A DNA stretch of 64,000 nt from Mycobacterium sp. DL440 (GTDB lineage: Bacteria > Actinomycetota > Actinomycetes > Mycobacteriales > Mycobacteriaceae). The DNA lies in the NCBI RefSeq assembly GCF_011745145.1, contig NZ_CP050191.1:4481327-4545326 (forward strand), written 5' to 3'. This document shows positions 33,313 to 41,413 of the stretch, one piece after another. The notes below the pieces were generated by a model. It was not told where the DNA came from. It saw only the letters and a program-made list of their open reading frames with translations, and made no database searches. The first letter of the stretch is position 1, and each line of letters starts with the position of its first letter. The translations under genes were made by a program, and so were the position numbers.

Positions 33313-33350
33313 CGCTGGAGTGGCTGTCGACCTCGACAGCCACTCCAGCG
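33313..33350. repeat. Palindromic repeat unit 1 (18-bp perfect arms)
   Basis: Arms 33313-33330 and 33333-33350 are perfect complements with a two-base centre. The outer left arm is preceded by tttgtca, as in unit 2. The core of the arm, cgctggagtggc, recurs in the other units. It lies 25 bases after the chsH3 stop and may also act as its terminator. Confidence 0.85.
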
Positions 33351-33386
33351 TTGCATTGTGGGCGAAGAACGGTTGACGATCAATGG

Positions 33387-33440
33387 CTTTGTCACGCCAG
33401 AGTGGCGCCTGACATCGATGGCCACTCTGGCGTGACAAAG
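33387..33440. repeat. Palindromic repeat unit 2 (20-bp perfect arms)
   Basis: Arms 33387-33406 (ctttgtcacgccagagtggc) and 33421-33440 are perfect complements with a 14-base loop. The arm is the fullest version of a sequence that recurs on both sides of the next gene. Confidence 0.87.
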
Positions 33441-33606
33441 TGAATGCCTCCGCGGCTGGCGCCACCGCGATAGCGCCACCGCGATAGCACAGACCCGCCG
33501 CGCCGTCATCTGTCATCGCAGCGTGGCTGTGGACAACGACTGTCACGCCAGCGCCTGTGGATAACCGACGTGACGGATATAGCATTGCGCTGCACACTTT
33601 CTCGCC

Positions 33607-34452
33607 ATGGGAGATCCATTCGTCGGCAGTGAGGCCGTGGCCAACGGCGAGCTACGCAAGAGCGCACTCCGCACCAGATACACGAGAGTTTTCCGGGACG
33701 TCTACGTAAGCCGGGGCACCGAACTCACACCGCTTGTGCGAGCCAAGGCCGGCTGGTTGTGGTCTCAACGCCGCGGGATTGTGGCCGGAAACTCGGCAGC
33801 AGCTGTTCACGGCGCGCAGTGGGTTGACCTCGAAGCCCCGCTGGAAATGATCCACTCCAACCGCAATCCGCTTGCGGGCCTTCATGTTCGGACCGAAGAG
33901 ATCTCAGATGACGAGATCATCTGGGTCGATGGGATTCCGGTCACCTCCGTCGCCCGCACCGCGCTAGATGTCGGTAGTTGGTATCCGCGGGATGACGCCG
34001 TGGCCGCGCTCGACGCATTGGCCCACGCAACTGACCTCAAGGCTGCCGACGTCGACCTGCTGGCGCAGCGATACGCCCGACGTCGGGGCATTCAATGCGC
34101 CCGCACAGCCTTGGATTTGATGGACAGCGGTGGGCAGTCTCCCAAGGAAACCTGGCTGAGATTGATACTCATCGACGGGGGCCTACCTCGACCGCAAACT
34201 CAGATCCCGGTTTACGACGGGCCAGGCGATCCATTTGCGTATCTCGACATGGGCTGGGAGGACATCAAAGTCGCAGCCGAGTACGACGGCGAGGAGCACC
34301 GGGCGAGCAGCTGGCGGTACGGCTGGGACCTCAGGCGAGCCGAGCGGATACAGCGCGAGGGCTGGATAAACATCCGGGTCTCGGCCGGCGAACGCGGAGA
34401 CAATATTCTGCGCCGGGTGGTCGCGGCTCGGGCACAACGAATGTCACGCTAG
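33607..34452 (+). CDS. AbiEi-like N-terminus plus DUF559/Vsr-like nuclease-fold protein
   Basis: The protein has 281 residues. The N-terminal half (YTRVFRDVYVSRGTELTPLV, then GIVAGNSAAAVHGA) resembles the winged-helix AbiEi-type antitoxin domain common in mycobacterial orphan proteins. The C-terminal half has the layout of DUF559/Vsr-like PD-(D/E)XK folds: Glu181 in SPKETWLR, Asp214 in AYLDMGW, and Glu225 with Asp227 and His231 in VAAEYDGEEH. Nuclease activity is an inference from these positions. It is not part of the sterol pathway although it sits inside that cluster. Long palindromes of one sequence family bracket it, and its last codons (atg tca cgc tag) are themselves part of a repeat copy. 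No cognate toxin or methylase is adjacent. Confidence 0.72.
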   Translation: MGDPFVGSEAVANGELRKSALRTRYTRVFRDVYVSRGTELTPLVRAKAGWLWSQRRGIVAGNSAAAVHGAQWVDLEAPLEMIHSNRNPLAGLHVRTEEISDDEIIWVDGIPVTSVARTALDVGSWYPRDDAVAALDALAHATDLKAADVDLLAQRYARRRGIQCARTALDLMDSGGQSPKETWLRLILIDGGLPRPQTQIPVYDGPGDPFAYLDMGWEDIKVAAEYDGEEHRASSWRYGWDLRRAERIQREGWINIRVSAGERGDNILRRVVAARAQRMSR

Positions 34453-34491
34453 CGCGACCCTCGATGTCGAGCGCCACTCTGACCTGACAAG
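34442..34491. repeat. Palindromic repeat unit 3, degenerate, overlapping the gene's stop codon
   Basis: tgtcacgctag starts the unit and includes the stop of the preceding gene; gccactctgacctgacaa ends it. Compared with unit 2 the right arm has two changes and the left arm several, so pairing is imperfect. Confidence 0.65.
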
Positions 34492-34519
34492 GTCGGCGCC
34501 TCGGCAGCTCGGCCCGGCC

Positions 34520-34573
34520 CATTGTCACGCTGGAGTGACTGTGGGCGCCGACCGCCACTCTGGCGTGACAATG
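34520..34573. repeat. Palindromic repeat unit 4
   Basis: Left arm 34520-34542 begins cattgtcacgctggagtg and right arm 34551-34573 ends actctggcgtgacaatg. The two 23-base arms pair with four mismatches, some of them G-U compatible. The element belongs to the same family as units 1-3. Confidence 0.8.
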
Positions 34574-34579
34574 AACGCA

Positions 34580-34611
34580 CGACGGGCGCCGCTTCGCACC
34601 GACGCCTGTCG
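34580..34611 (-). terminator. Possible terminator of the type VII substrate pair
   Basis: cgacgggcg (34580-34588) and cgcctgtcg (34603-34611) pair with one mismatch, 15 bases beyond the stop of the minus-strand gene at 34627. No T-run is present. Confidence 0.4.
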
Positions 34612-34626
34612 TACCGAAACGCGGAA

Positions 34627-35454
34627 CTACATCCGCTTCCAGAGATCGTCTCCACCGGAATGACGTGGGGCCTCGGGTGCCACCGGAACCGGGCCGGGAG
34701 CCGGCTGACTCGGGGCGGGCGCGGCAACTGGCGGCGCGGCCGCGGCGGGCGGTGCCGAATGTGCAACCGGCGGCGCCGCATGCGGAGCAGCCGACGCAGC
34801 CCCGCCGGACGGGGCATTCATCTGGGTCTCCCGCGCATCCAGACCGGCGTCGCGCCGGTCCTGCGCAACGTCGCGGTCGTTCTGCGCTGTCTCGCGATCG
34901 TTCTGCTGCTTGTCCCGATCGTCGAGCTTGGCTTCGCGTTCGTCCTGCTGCTGTTGGGGATTCGGGCCGCCGGGACCACCTGGGCCACCGGGCTCGCCGG
35001 CACCTGGTGCGCCGCCGTTCTCCGAACCGCCGCCCTTCGCGCCTTCCATGGCCTTCATCAACGGCTCCATCAGGGAGCCGAACTGCCCACCCATCTGGCC
35101 CGCCATCTGGGCGGGTGCGCTGGCCATCTGGCCCATCTGGCCCATCTGCCCCATCATCTGGCTGAGCTGGCCGACGCCCTGACCGCCGGAATCGTCGGCT
35201 TTCTCGTAGGCGCCCTGAGCGTCCGACAGCTTGGCGTTGAACATGTTTTCCTTGGCCGACAATGCCGTCACATTGGTGGTCAGCGAGGCCGCCAGAGTAG
35301 GCACGATGCCGGCGATGGTCATGCTCATCGCATCCTCACCGGGCTGAATCGACGGTATGTCGGGCATGCTCAACGATGCGGCGTCCCAGCCGAGCGTCCC
35401 GCCCATTGACAATGGACTACCCACGGTTGTCCCCTTCCCGTCGAGGTCGATCAC
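34627..35454 (-). CDS. Probable type VII (ESX) secretion substrate with YxxxD signal and heptad repeats
   Basis: The protein has 275 residues from the GTG at 35454, which overlaps the upstream stop as GTGA; a GTG at 35424 with a better ribosome site is an alternative. The helical N-terminal part ends in AYEKADDSGG, a YxxxD motif (Tyr83-Asp87) of the kind that directs ESX export. A Gly/Met/Gln-rich stretch (LSQMMGQMGQMGQM) follows. Residues 171-212 are six consecutive heptads of the form [DN]xR[DE]xxx, which predict a charged coiled coil. The last 60 residues are Pro/Ala-rich. With the upstream WxG-bearing gene it resembles EspE/EspF- or EspA/EspC-type pairs. In M. tuberculosis this spot between Rv3538 and ltp2 is occupied by PPE63, also an ESX-type protein. 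The exact subfamily is not certain. Confidence 0.72.
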   Translation of the reverse strand: MIDLDGKGTTVGSPLSMGGTLGWDAASLSMPDIPSIQPGEDAMSMTIAGIVPTLAASLTTNVTALSAKENMFNAKLSDAQGAYEKADDSGGQGVGQLSQMMGQMGQMGQMASAPAQMAGQMGGQFGSLMEPLMKAMEGAKGGGSENGGAPGAGEPGGPGGPGGPNPQQQQDEREAKLDDRDKQQNDRETAQNDRDVAQDRRDAGLDARETQMNAPSGGAASAAPHAAPPVAHSAPPAAAAPPVAAPAPSQPAPGPVPVAPEAPRHSGGDDLWKRM

Positions 35455-36557
35455 CAATCGTCATAGTCGTCGTCACCATCCCCCGTGTCGTGTTCCAAAG
35501 GAGCCGGGACCGCGAGCCCGGTCGCAGTGCCCCCACCGCCACCGGCACGCTGGCCGCCGCCCATCATGCCCATGCCACCGCCCATGCCGCCGGCCGAGTT
35601 GGCCGCCGCCACTGGGGCGACACCGCCGACCACAGCGGCGCTCGCACCGGGATCGACCGAGACCGGTGAGGTACTGCCACCGCCTACCATCTTGGCCAGC
35701 AAGGGCGTCTGCGGGCTGCCGCCACCTGAGCCGCCGGGCAGACCCGCGGCCTTGACCATGCCCGCACCACTACTGGGACCGGAGCCCCCGGCCGCCGGAT
35801 GGTTCGAGAACGCCGAGAACGGGCTGGGCCCACCGCCCGTGCCCTTGCCGCCCGAACCCAACATCGAGGTCAGCTGCTGCAGAGGCTGCGACAACTGCTG
35901 TAACGGTTGGGAGAGCTGCTGCGGAATCTGACTGGCCATCTGCGGGATCTGGCCGAGCATCTGCGGCAGCTGGCTGATCAGCTGCATCATCGAATCGGCA
36001 CCCTTTTGGGCCGCCTGCTGCGCCTGGGCCGTCGGAGGGGTGCCGACCTGCGGAAGGTTGGCCACCGTGCTCAGGCTGTCCGCCATCTCCGCGGAGGCAG
36101 CCGAGACCGTCGCGGTGTTCTGCGCCAGCCCCGCCTTGACCCGGCTCTCGATCAGCTGCTGCGCATTGCCGAAGAACGACCCCGCGGCCTGGATCATCTC
36201 CACCTCATGCTGGACCTCTTGGGCCGCCGCATTCACGATGGTCTTGGTCTCGACCACGGACGCCGCCATTTTCGTCAACGCAGTGGAGATGGCCTGCGCC
36301 TGTAGGCCGTTGGCCTCGTGACCGCCGATCATCGTGGTCGCCTCGCCCGAAGCTGCCAGCGATGCGGCGCCTTCCCAGTTACCCTGCAGCTTCGACAGCT
36401 GACTGGTCTGTTGCGGGACGACGGTGCCACTGATCTTGGCGGCGATCTTCTGATACGACGCCGCTGCCGCGGTCAGCTGCCCTTCATCTACATTCGGCCA
36501 CCCCGGACCGAGCAACGTCTGCGACCCGTACGGGCTACTGTCGCGCTCCACCGCCAT
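35451..36557 (-). CDS. Probable type VII (ESX) secretion partner, PPE/Esp-like helical protein with WxG
   Basis: The protein has 368 residues. Its N-terminal 150 residues are predicted helical, starting with LLGPGWPNVDEGQLTAAAASY and carrying the WxG turn NWEG (Trp61-Gly63), then GGHEANGLQAQAISTALTKM and further helices. This matches the Esp/PPE-like half of ESX substrate dimers, where the partner supplies YxxxD, as the downstream gene does. A Gln/Leu repeat (QQLSQPLQQLSQPLQQL, about 212-230) and a long Gly/Ser/Pro-rich C-terminus ending DTGDGDDDYDDW follow. The ATG has AAGGGGG upstream. The two genes overlap by four bases and are probably co-secreted. No ESX machinery gene is in the window, so the secreting system is unknown. 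Confidence 0.72.
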   Translation of the reverse strand: MAVERDSSPYGSQTLLGPGWPNVDEGQLTAAAASYQKIAAKISGTVVPQQTSQLSKLQGNWEGAASLAASGEATTMIGGHEANGLQAQAISTALTKMAASVVETKTIVNAAAQEVQHEVEMIQAAGSFFGNAQQLIESRVKAGLAQNTATVSAASAEMADSLSTVANLPQVGTPPTAQAQQAAQKGADSMMQLISQLPQMLGQIPQMASQIPQQLSQPLQQLSQPLQQLTSMLGSGGKGTGGGPSPFSAFSNHPAAGGSGPSSGAGMVKAAGLPGGSGGGSPQTPLLAKMVGGGSTSPVSVDPGASAAVVGGVAPVAAANSAGGMGGGMGMMGGGQRAGGGGGTATGLAVPAPLEHDTGDGDDDYDDW

Positions 36558-36632
36558 ACCGCGGCCCCCTTCTATGCGTGATGCACAACCGGAGCAAACA
36601 TTACCGTGCCCGACGGGGGTGGCGATGCACCT

Positions 36633-37793
36633 TTATCCGAGGATCAATCCAGACGTCGGCACGCCGGTGCCCGCGGTGACCAACACATGCTCGACGCCGT
36701 CGACCTGGTTGACCGAGGTACCCCGCAACTGGCGCACGCCCTCGGCGATGCCGTTCATCCCGTGGATGTAAGCCTCACCGAGCTGACCACCGTGGGTGTT
36801 GATCGGTAGTCGGCCGCCGATCTCGATGGCGCCGCCGGCAATGAAGTCCTTGGCCTCGCCCTTACCGCAGAAGCCGAGCTCCTCGAGCTGGATCAACGTG
36901 TACGGGGTGAAGTGGTCATAGAGGATCGCCGTCTGGATGTCGTCGGGCGACAGGCCACTCTGCTGCCAGAGCTGACGGCCGACGAGGCCCATCTCGGGAA
37001 GACCGAGCTCGTCGCGGTAGTAGGAGTACATCGTGAACTGGTCGGTGCCGGCGCCCTGAGCGGCGGCCTCGATGATCGCCGGCCGGTGCTTGAGATCCTT
37101 GGCCCGCTCGGGCGTGGTGACCACGATGGCCACGCCGCCGTCGGTCTCCTGGCAGCAGTCCAGCAGCCGCAGGGGTTCGGCGATCCACCGTGAGTTCTGG
37201 TGGTCCTCGATGGTGATCGGCTTGCCGTAGAAGTGGGCCTTCGGGTTGTTCGCGGCGTGCTTGCGGTCAGCCACCGACACCGCACCGAAATCCGCACTCG
37301 TGGCGCCGTATTCATGCATGTAGCGCTGCGCGATCATCGCCACCGATGCGGCAGGTGTGCTCAGCCCGTGCGGGTAGGACCAGCTGTACTCCACGCCGCG
37401 CGAGTCGGCGTTGACGGTCAGACCGGTCATCACCTGGCCGAACCGGAACTCCGAGCGTTCGTTGAAGGCCCGGTAGGCCACAACGACTTCCGCGACACCG
37501 GTCGCGACGGCCAGGGCCGCCTGCTGGACGGTCGCGGCCGCGGCACCGCCGCCGTAGCCGATCTGACTGAAGAACTTCAGGTCCCCGATCCCGGTCGACC
37601 GCGCCACGGCGGTCTCCAGGTTGGAGTCCATCGTGAACGTCACCAAGCCGTCGACATCGGACGCCTTGAGGCCGGCGTCGTCGAGTGCGTCGAGCACCGC
37701 CTCGGCGGCCAGACGCAGCTCACTGCGACCTGAGTTCTTGGAGAAGTCGGTAGCGCCGATACCGGCGATGGCGGCTTTACCAGACAGGCTCAC
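36633..37793 (-). CDS. ltp2: Ltp2, SCP2-thiolase-like retro-aldolase
   Basis: This 386-residue thiolase-fold protein releases propionyl-CoA and androstenedione-type ketone from the 17-hydroxy side-chain CoA ester, together with ChsH2. It opens AAIAGIGATDFSKNSGRSEL and contains GYGGGAAAATVQQAALAV where catalytic thiolases carry Cys, so it lacks the nucleophile, as expected for a lyase. The late motif INTHGGQLGEAYIHGMNGIAEGVRQLRG is also conserved in the family. The GTG start overlaps the chsH1 stop as GTGA. It is the last gene of the cyp125-ltp2 operon and corresponds to Rv3540c. Confidence 0.95.
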   Translation of the reverse strand: MSLSGKAAIAGIGATDFSKNSGRSELRLAAEAVLDALDDAGLKASDVDGLVTFTMDSNLETAVARSTGIGDLKFFSQIGYGGGAAAATVQQAALAVATGVAEVVVAYRAFNERSEFRFGQVMTGLTVNADSRGVEYSWSYPHGLSTPAASVAMIAQRYMHEYGATSADFGAVSVADRKHAANNPKAHFYGKPITIEDHQNSRWIAEPLRLLDCCQETDGGVAIVVTTPERAKDLKHRPAIIEAAAQGAGTDQFTMYSYYRDELGLPEMGLVGRQLWQQSGLSPDDIQTAILYDHFTPYTLIQLEELGFCGKGEAKDFIAGGAIEIGGRLPINTHGGQLGEAYIHGMNGIAEGVRQLRGTSVNQVDGVEHVLVTAGTGVPTSGLILG

Positions 37794-38233
37794 TGTAGCG
37801 CCCCTTGCGTTTGTGATGAGCGCTCGCGCGAAGAACCGAGAACGAGGGTGGACGTGGCGATGACATGGTTGCCAAGGCTGTTGCTGCCCACCACTTTCAG
37901 GCTCACCAGGTCGCCGTCGATCTCGGTGACCTCACCGGTGAAGGTGATCGTGTCGTAGGCGTACCACGGCACTCCGAGTCGCAGCTTGATCGATTTGATG
38001 AAGGCGTTCGGCCCGGCCCAGTCGGTCACGTACCGGCCGACCAGCCCGGTGTCGGTGAGGATGTTGACGAAGATGTCCTTGGATCCCTTGGCCTGCGCCA
38101 AGTCCCGGTCGTGGTGCACATCCTGGTAGTCGCGCGTCGCGATGGCGGTGGAGACGATGAACGTCGGGTCGCCATAGATCTTGAGTTCAGGGAGTGCAGT
38201 GCCCACTCGAACGTCGGAAACAGTCAGGCTCAT
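37790..38233 (-). CDS. chsH1: ChsH1, MaoC-like hydratase subunit
   Basis: The protein has 147 residues and a single hotdog fold. It forms the heterotetrameric hydratase with ChsH2 that hydrates the shortened C17 side-chain enoyl-CoA. DYQDVHHDRDLAQAKGSKDIFVN (about 46-68) carries the Asp/His hydratase-2 motif in the form used by the active subunit. The ATG at 38233 overlaps the chsH2 stop (ATGA); ten further upstream codons are out of keeping with the family. Its stop overlaps the ltp2 start. It corresponds to Rv3541c. Confidence 0.94.
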   Translation of the reverse strand: MSLTVSDVRVGTALPELKIYGDPTFIVSTAIATRDYQDVHHDRDLAQAKGSKDIFVNILTDTGLVGRYVTDWAGPNAFIKSIKLRLGVPWYAYDTITFTGEVTEIDGDLVSLKVVGSNSLGNHVIATSTLVLGSSRERSSQTQGALQ

Positions 38234-39207
38234 GCTTGTGGCTCCCATGCGTACAACGTCCAAGCCGGGCTGATCTCACTATCCGGGAAGTCGAGATAGG
38301 TTGCAGTGACGGGCATGCCGATCTTCACCTGGTCGGCGGCGATCCCGCGCAGCTCACCCAGCATCCGGACCCCCTCCTCGAGTTCGACGAGGGCGATCAC
38401 GAACGGCAGGCTGCGTCCGGGCACCTTCGGCGCATGGTGCACCACGTAGCTGAACACCGTGCCCTTGCCGGACGCCACCAGGTAATCGGACTCCGTCACC
38501 GGGTCCTTGTAGTCCTTCCACACCGCCGGCACCGGCGGGTGCTGCAGCGTCCCGTCCGGACGGCGCTGAATCCGAAGTTCGTGCGCATTGATGCCGTCCC
38601 AGAAGAACTTGGTGTCCCGCGACGAGGACGGCCGCATCAGTTTGTCCGGATCGAGATCCTCAGGAATGACCGCTGTTTCGGCTGACGCCTCCGCGGCAGG
38701 CTTTCCGGCCGGCAGAAACTTCATGATCCGCCAGTCCATGTCGGCAACTTCCTCGTCACCGACATGCCAGCGGATCTTCTGATTGATGAAGTAGCCCTCA
38801 CCCAGCGCGGTCTGCTTGGGGCCGACGATGCCGACGATCTCGGCGCTCATCACCACCTGCTCGCCGGGCTCGAGGTAACGGTGATAAGTCTGGTCGCAGT
38901 TGGTGGCCACGACGCCGACATACCCGGCGTCGTCGAACAACTTCATCGCACGGCCCAGCGGATCATCGTCAGAGCGGGTGCGGCCCAAGCCCATCATGGT
39001 CCAGACCTGGATCATCGCCGGCGGCGCCACGATGCCGGGATGCCCGGCAGCTCTTGCTGCCTCCGCGTCGACGTAGATCGGGTTCTTGTCGCCGATCGCG
39101 TCAGTCCAGTGGTGAATCATCGGCTGATTCACCAGATCCCGGGCTACCGTCGGTTGGCTTCGCCCAGCCGCGATGATCTCGTCGATGCCTGCTTGCAGAT
39201 CGCTCAT
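38230..39207 (-). CDS. chsH2: ChsH2, MaoC-like plus DUF35 fusion subunit
   Basis: The protein has 325 residues. The N-terminal MaoC-like domain (HHWTDAIGDKNPIYVDAEAARAAGHPGIVAPPAM, about 33-66) pairs with ChsH1. The C-terminal DUF35/OB-fold part (from about 200, SSRDTKFFWDGINAHELRIQR to the end) is the piece that docks and stabilises Ltp2 in the known complex. The zinc-ribbon cysteines usual in DUF35 are not seen. The start ATG at 39207 overlaps the stop of chsE2, and the stop overlaps chsH1, so the three subunits are tightly coupled. It corresponds to Rv3542c. Confidence 0.94.
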   Translation of the reverse strand: MSDLQAGIDEIIAAGRSQPTVARDLVNQPMIHHWTDAIGDKNPIYVDAEAARAAGHPGIVAPPAMIQVWTMMGLGRTRSDDDPLGRAMKLFDDAGYVGVVATNCDQTYHRYLEPGEQVVMSAEIVGIVGPKQTALGEGYFINQKIRWHVGDEEVADMDWRIMKFLPAGKPAAEASAETAVIPEDLDPDKLMRPSSSRDTKFFWDGINAHELRIQRRPDGTLQHPPVPAVWKDYKDPVTESDYLVASGKGTVFSYVVHHAPKVPGRSLPFVIALVELEEGVRMLGELRGIAADQVKIGMPVTATYLDFPDSEISPAWTLYAWEPQA

Positions 39208-40367
39208 CGGGTCACCCTCGGCACCCGCAGGCCCGACGCCGCGATCATCTCGCGCATGACCTCGTTGACGCCACCGCCGAAGGTGATCACGAGGTTGCGT
39301 TTGGTCATCTTGTCCAGCCAGACCAGCAGTTCGGCGGTCTCCGAGTCGGCCGGGTTGCCGCAAGTGCCGACTACCTCTTCGGCCAACCGGCCAACCTCTT
39401 GCAACCGTTCGGTGGAGAACACCTTGGTGGCGGCGGCATCGGCCACGGCGATCGTCTCGCCGGAGGCCGCGACCTGCCAGTTGAGCAGCTCGTTGATACG
39501 CCAGATCGACTTGATCTGTCCCAGAAGGTGTTTCACGGCATCCTGCTCGATCGGCGTGACACCGTCCGAGCCGGGCTTGGATGCCCAGGCGTGCACCTGG
39601 TCGTAGATGCCGGCGATGCGACCGGCGGGCCCGAGGCCGACCCGCTCGTGGTTGAGCTGGGTGGTGATGAGCTTCCAGCCGCCGTTCTCCTCACCGACGA
39701 GCATGTCGGCAGGTACGTGCACATCGTTGTAGTACGTCGCGTTGGTGTGGTGGGCCCCGTCGGACAGGATGATCGGGGTCCAGGAGTAGCCGGGATCCTT
39801 GGTGTCGACGATCAGGATCGAGATGCCCTTGTGCTTGGCCGCGGTCGGGTCGGTACGGCAGGCCAGCCAGATGTAGTCGGCGTCATGCGCGCCGGTGGTC
39901 CACATCTTCTGTCCGTTGACGATGTATTCGTCACCGTGACGCACCGCAGTGGTGCGCAGGGACGCCAGGTCGGTGCCGGCGTCAGGTTCGGAGTACCCGA
40001 TGGCGAAATGCACTTCACCGGCGAGAATTCCTGGCAGGAATTTTTTCTTCTGTTCCTCGGTGCCGAGCGCCTGCAGGGTGGGGCCCACCGTCTGCAACGT
40101 GACCATCGGCAAGGGGATGTCGGCCCGGTTGGCCTCGTTGATGAAGATCTGCTGCTCGACCGGACCGAAGCCCAGGCCGCCGTACTCCTTGGGCCAACCG
40201 ACGCCGAGCTTGCCGTCGCTGCCCATCCGCTTGATCACGGTGCGGTAGGCCTCGTTGTGCCGGTCGGTCTCCATCGCCGCGGCCTCTTCGGGCGTGATGA
40301 GAGTCGAGAAGTATTCCCGCAGTTCGGCTTGCAGCGCGCGCTGCTCCGGGGTCAGATCGATGAACAT
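39204..40367 (-). CDS. fadE29: ChsE2 (FadE29), acyl-CoA dehydrogenase subunit
   Basis: The protein has 387 residues, the same as M. tuberculosis FadE29. It opens MFIDLTPEQRALQAELREYF. The FAD and substrate motifs FAIGYSEPDAGTDLASLRTTA and YIVNGQKMWTTGAHDADYIWLA are intact, and the C-terminus reads TFGGGVNEVMREMIAASGLRVPR. It forms an alpha2beta2 enzyme with ChsE1 that desaturates the 3-carbon side-chain CoA ester of cholesterol. The ATG at 40367 shares a base with the chsE1 stop (TAATG); the longer open frame upstream is an antisense-type extension. It corresponds to Rv3543c. Confidence 0.95.
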   Translation of the reverse strand: MFIDLTPEQRALQAELREYFSTLITPEEAAAMETDRHNEAYRTVIKRMGSDGKLGVGWPKEYGGLGFGPVEQQIFINEANRADIPLPMVTLQTVGPTLQALGTEEQKKKFLPGILAGEVHFAIGYSEPDAGTDLASLRTTAVRHGDEYIVNGQKMWTTGAHDADYIWLACRTDPTAAKHKGISILIVDTKDPGYSWTPIILSDGAHHTNATYYNDVHVPADMLVGEENGGWKLITTQLNHERVGLGPAGRIAGIYDQVHAWASKPGSDGVTPIEQDAVKHLLGQIKSIWRINELLNWQVAASGETIAVADAAATKVFSTERLQEVGRLAEEVVGTCGNPADSETAELLVWLDKMTKRNLVITFGGGVNEVMREMIAASGLRVPRVTR

Positions 40368-41371
40368 TACGCTCCCACCAAATCGAGTCGATGCGCTTGC
40401 CCGCCCAACAGCCGGGTCAGATCCTTGATCGAGGAGTAGTAGCGGTCCATCGGGTAGGTGATGTCCATACCCATACCGCCGTGCAGGTGATGGCACAGCC
40501 GCATGGCCGGAGCGGCCTGCGAGGTGAGCCAGTAGCCCAGGATGGCCAGATCCTCGTCGGCATCGAGGCCTTCGGCCAGCCGCCACAGGACCGAGGTGGA
40601 CAGCAAAGAGATTGTCCGCGAGGCGATGTAAATCTCGGACAGCTGTGCGGCCACCGTCTGGAACGTCGAGAGCGGACGGCCGAACTGCTCACGGGTTGCC
40701 ACATAGTCGGCGGTCAACCGCAGCGCGCCGGCCACCAGACCGGCCGCGAACGCCCCGGTGACGGCCAGCGCGAGCTCGTTGACCCGGCGCGCACTCGCAC
40801 CGGCGAGCACGTCGTCGGCGTCGATCGCGACGTCGGCGAAGGTGACCACGTATTCGTCGGAACCGTTGGAGGTCGGGGTCTTGGTGACCGTCACACCGTC
40901 AGCCGTGGGCGACACCACCACCACCGCGTTGTCGGCGGTGACCACCAACCACTTCGCCGTTTCGGCGTAGGGCACACCGACTTTGGTGCCGTTGAGCTTA
41001 CCGTCGGCATAGTTGGTCGCAGGCCGTTCCGGGAGCGACTTCCCCGGCTCGTTGAGCGCTGCCGACAGCACCGCGCCCGTGGCGACCCCAGCCAGATACC
41101 GATCCTGCTGGGCGTCGGAGGCCAGATCGAGCAGCGACACCAGACCTAGGCCGATGGTGGCCAGCGCCGCGCCGATGGTCCCGTGCCGACCGATCTCGGT
41201 CAACGCGGTGGACAACTCGGGCAGACCCAGACCGTCACCGCCGAGCCGGTCCGGCACCCCCAGCGCCGCGACCCCACCGGAAACCAGTGCATCCCAGGTG
41301 TTGTCACGCTCGAGAACGGACGTCACCACGTCAGCGACGGCCTGCTGCTCCGGGTTCGGTGTGAAATCCAC
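40367..41371 (-). CDS. fadE28: ChsE1 (FadE28), acyl-CoA dehydrogenase subunit
   Basis: The protein has 334 residues, shorter and more divergent than ChsE2, as is usual for this half of the heterotetramer. TPNPEQQAVADVVTSVLER opens the N-terminal helical domain. The middle beta domain lacks the complete flavin signature seen in ChsE2. The C-terminal domain reads TREQFGRPLSTFQTVAAQLSEIYIAS and ends LHGGMGMDITYPMDRYYSSIK. The GTG start at 41371 has GGAGG upstream. It lies 42 bases after cyp125 and corresponds to Rv3544c. Confidence 0.95.
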   Translation of the reverse strand: MDFTPNPEQQAVADVVTSVLERDNTWDALVSGGVAALGVPDRLGGDGLGLPELSTALTEIGRHGTIGAALATIGLGLVSLLDLASDAQQDRYLAGVATGAVLSAALNEPGKSLPERPATNYADGKLNGTKVGVPYAETAKWLVVTADNAVVVVSPTADGVTVTKTPTSNGSDEYVVTFADVAIDADDVLAGASARRVNELALAVTGAFAAGLVAGALRLTADYVATREQFGRPLSTFQTVAAQLSEIYIASRTISLLSTSVLWRLAEGLDADEDLAILGYWLTSQAAPAMRLCHHLHGGMGMDITYPMDRYYSSIKDLTRLLGGQAHRLDLVGA

Positions 41372-41413
41372 CCGAATCCTCCTTGATTCGTTAGCGGGTC
41401 AGTGAGCTCAGGC

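Larger units (their letters stand above)
33288..33606. other. Intergenic segment built mostly of palindromes
   Basis: These 319 bases between chsH3 and the DUF559-like gene contain two long perfect palindromes (listed separately). They also hold a tandem repeat gccaccgcgatag (33470-33487, twice) and a degenerate third palindrome at about 33520-33575 with gtcacgcca and gacgtgac. A promoter for the next gene should be in the last 60 bases, but none is clear. Confidence 0.6.

Noticed and set aside
33300..33600. CRISPR-like array
   Set aside because: The repeats are palindromes of unequal spacing and sequence, with no regular spacers and no cas gene; they are hairpin repeats instead.
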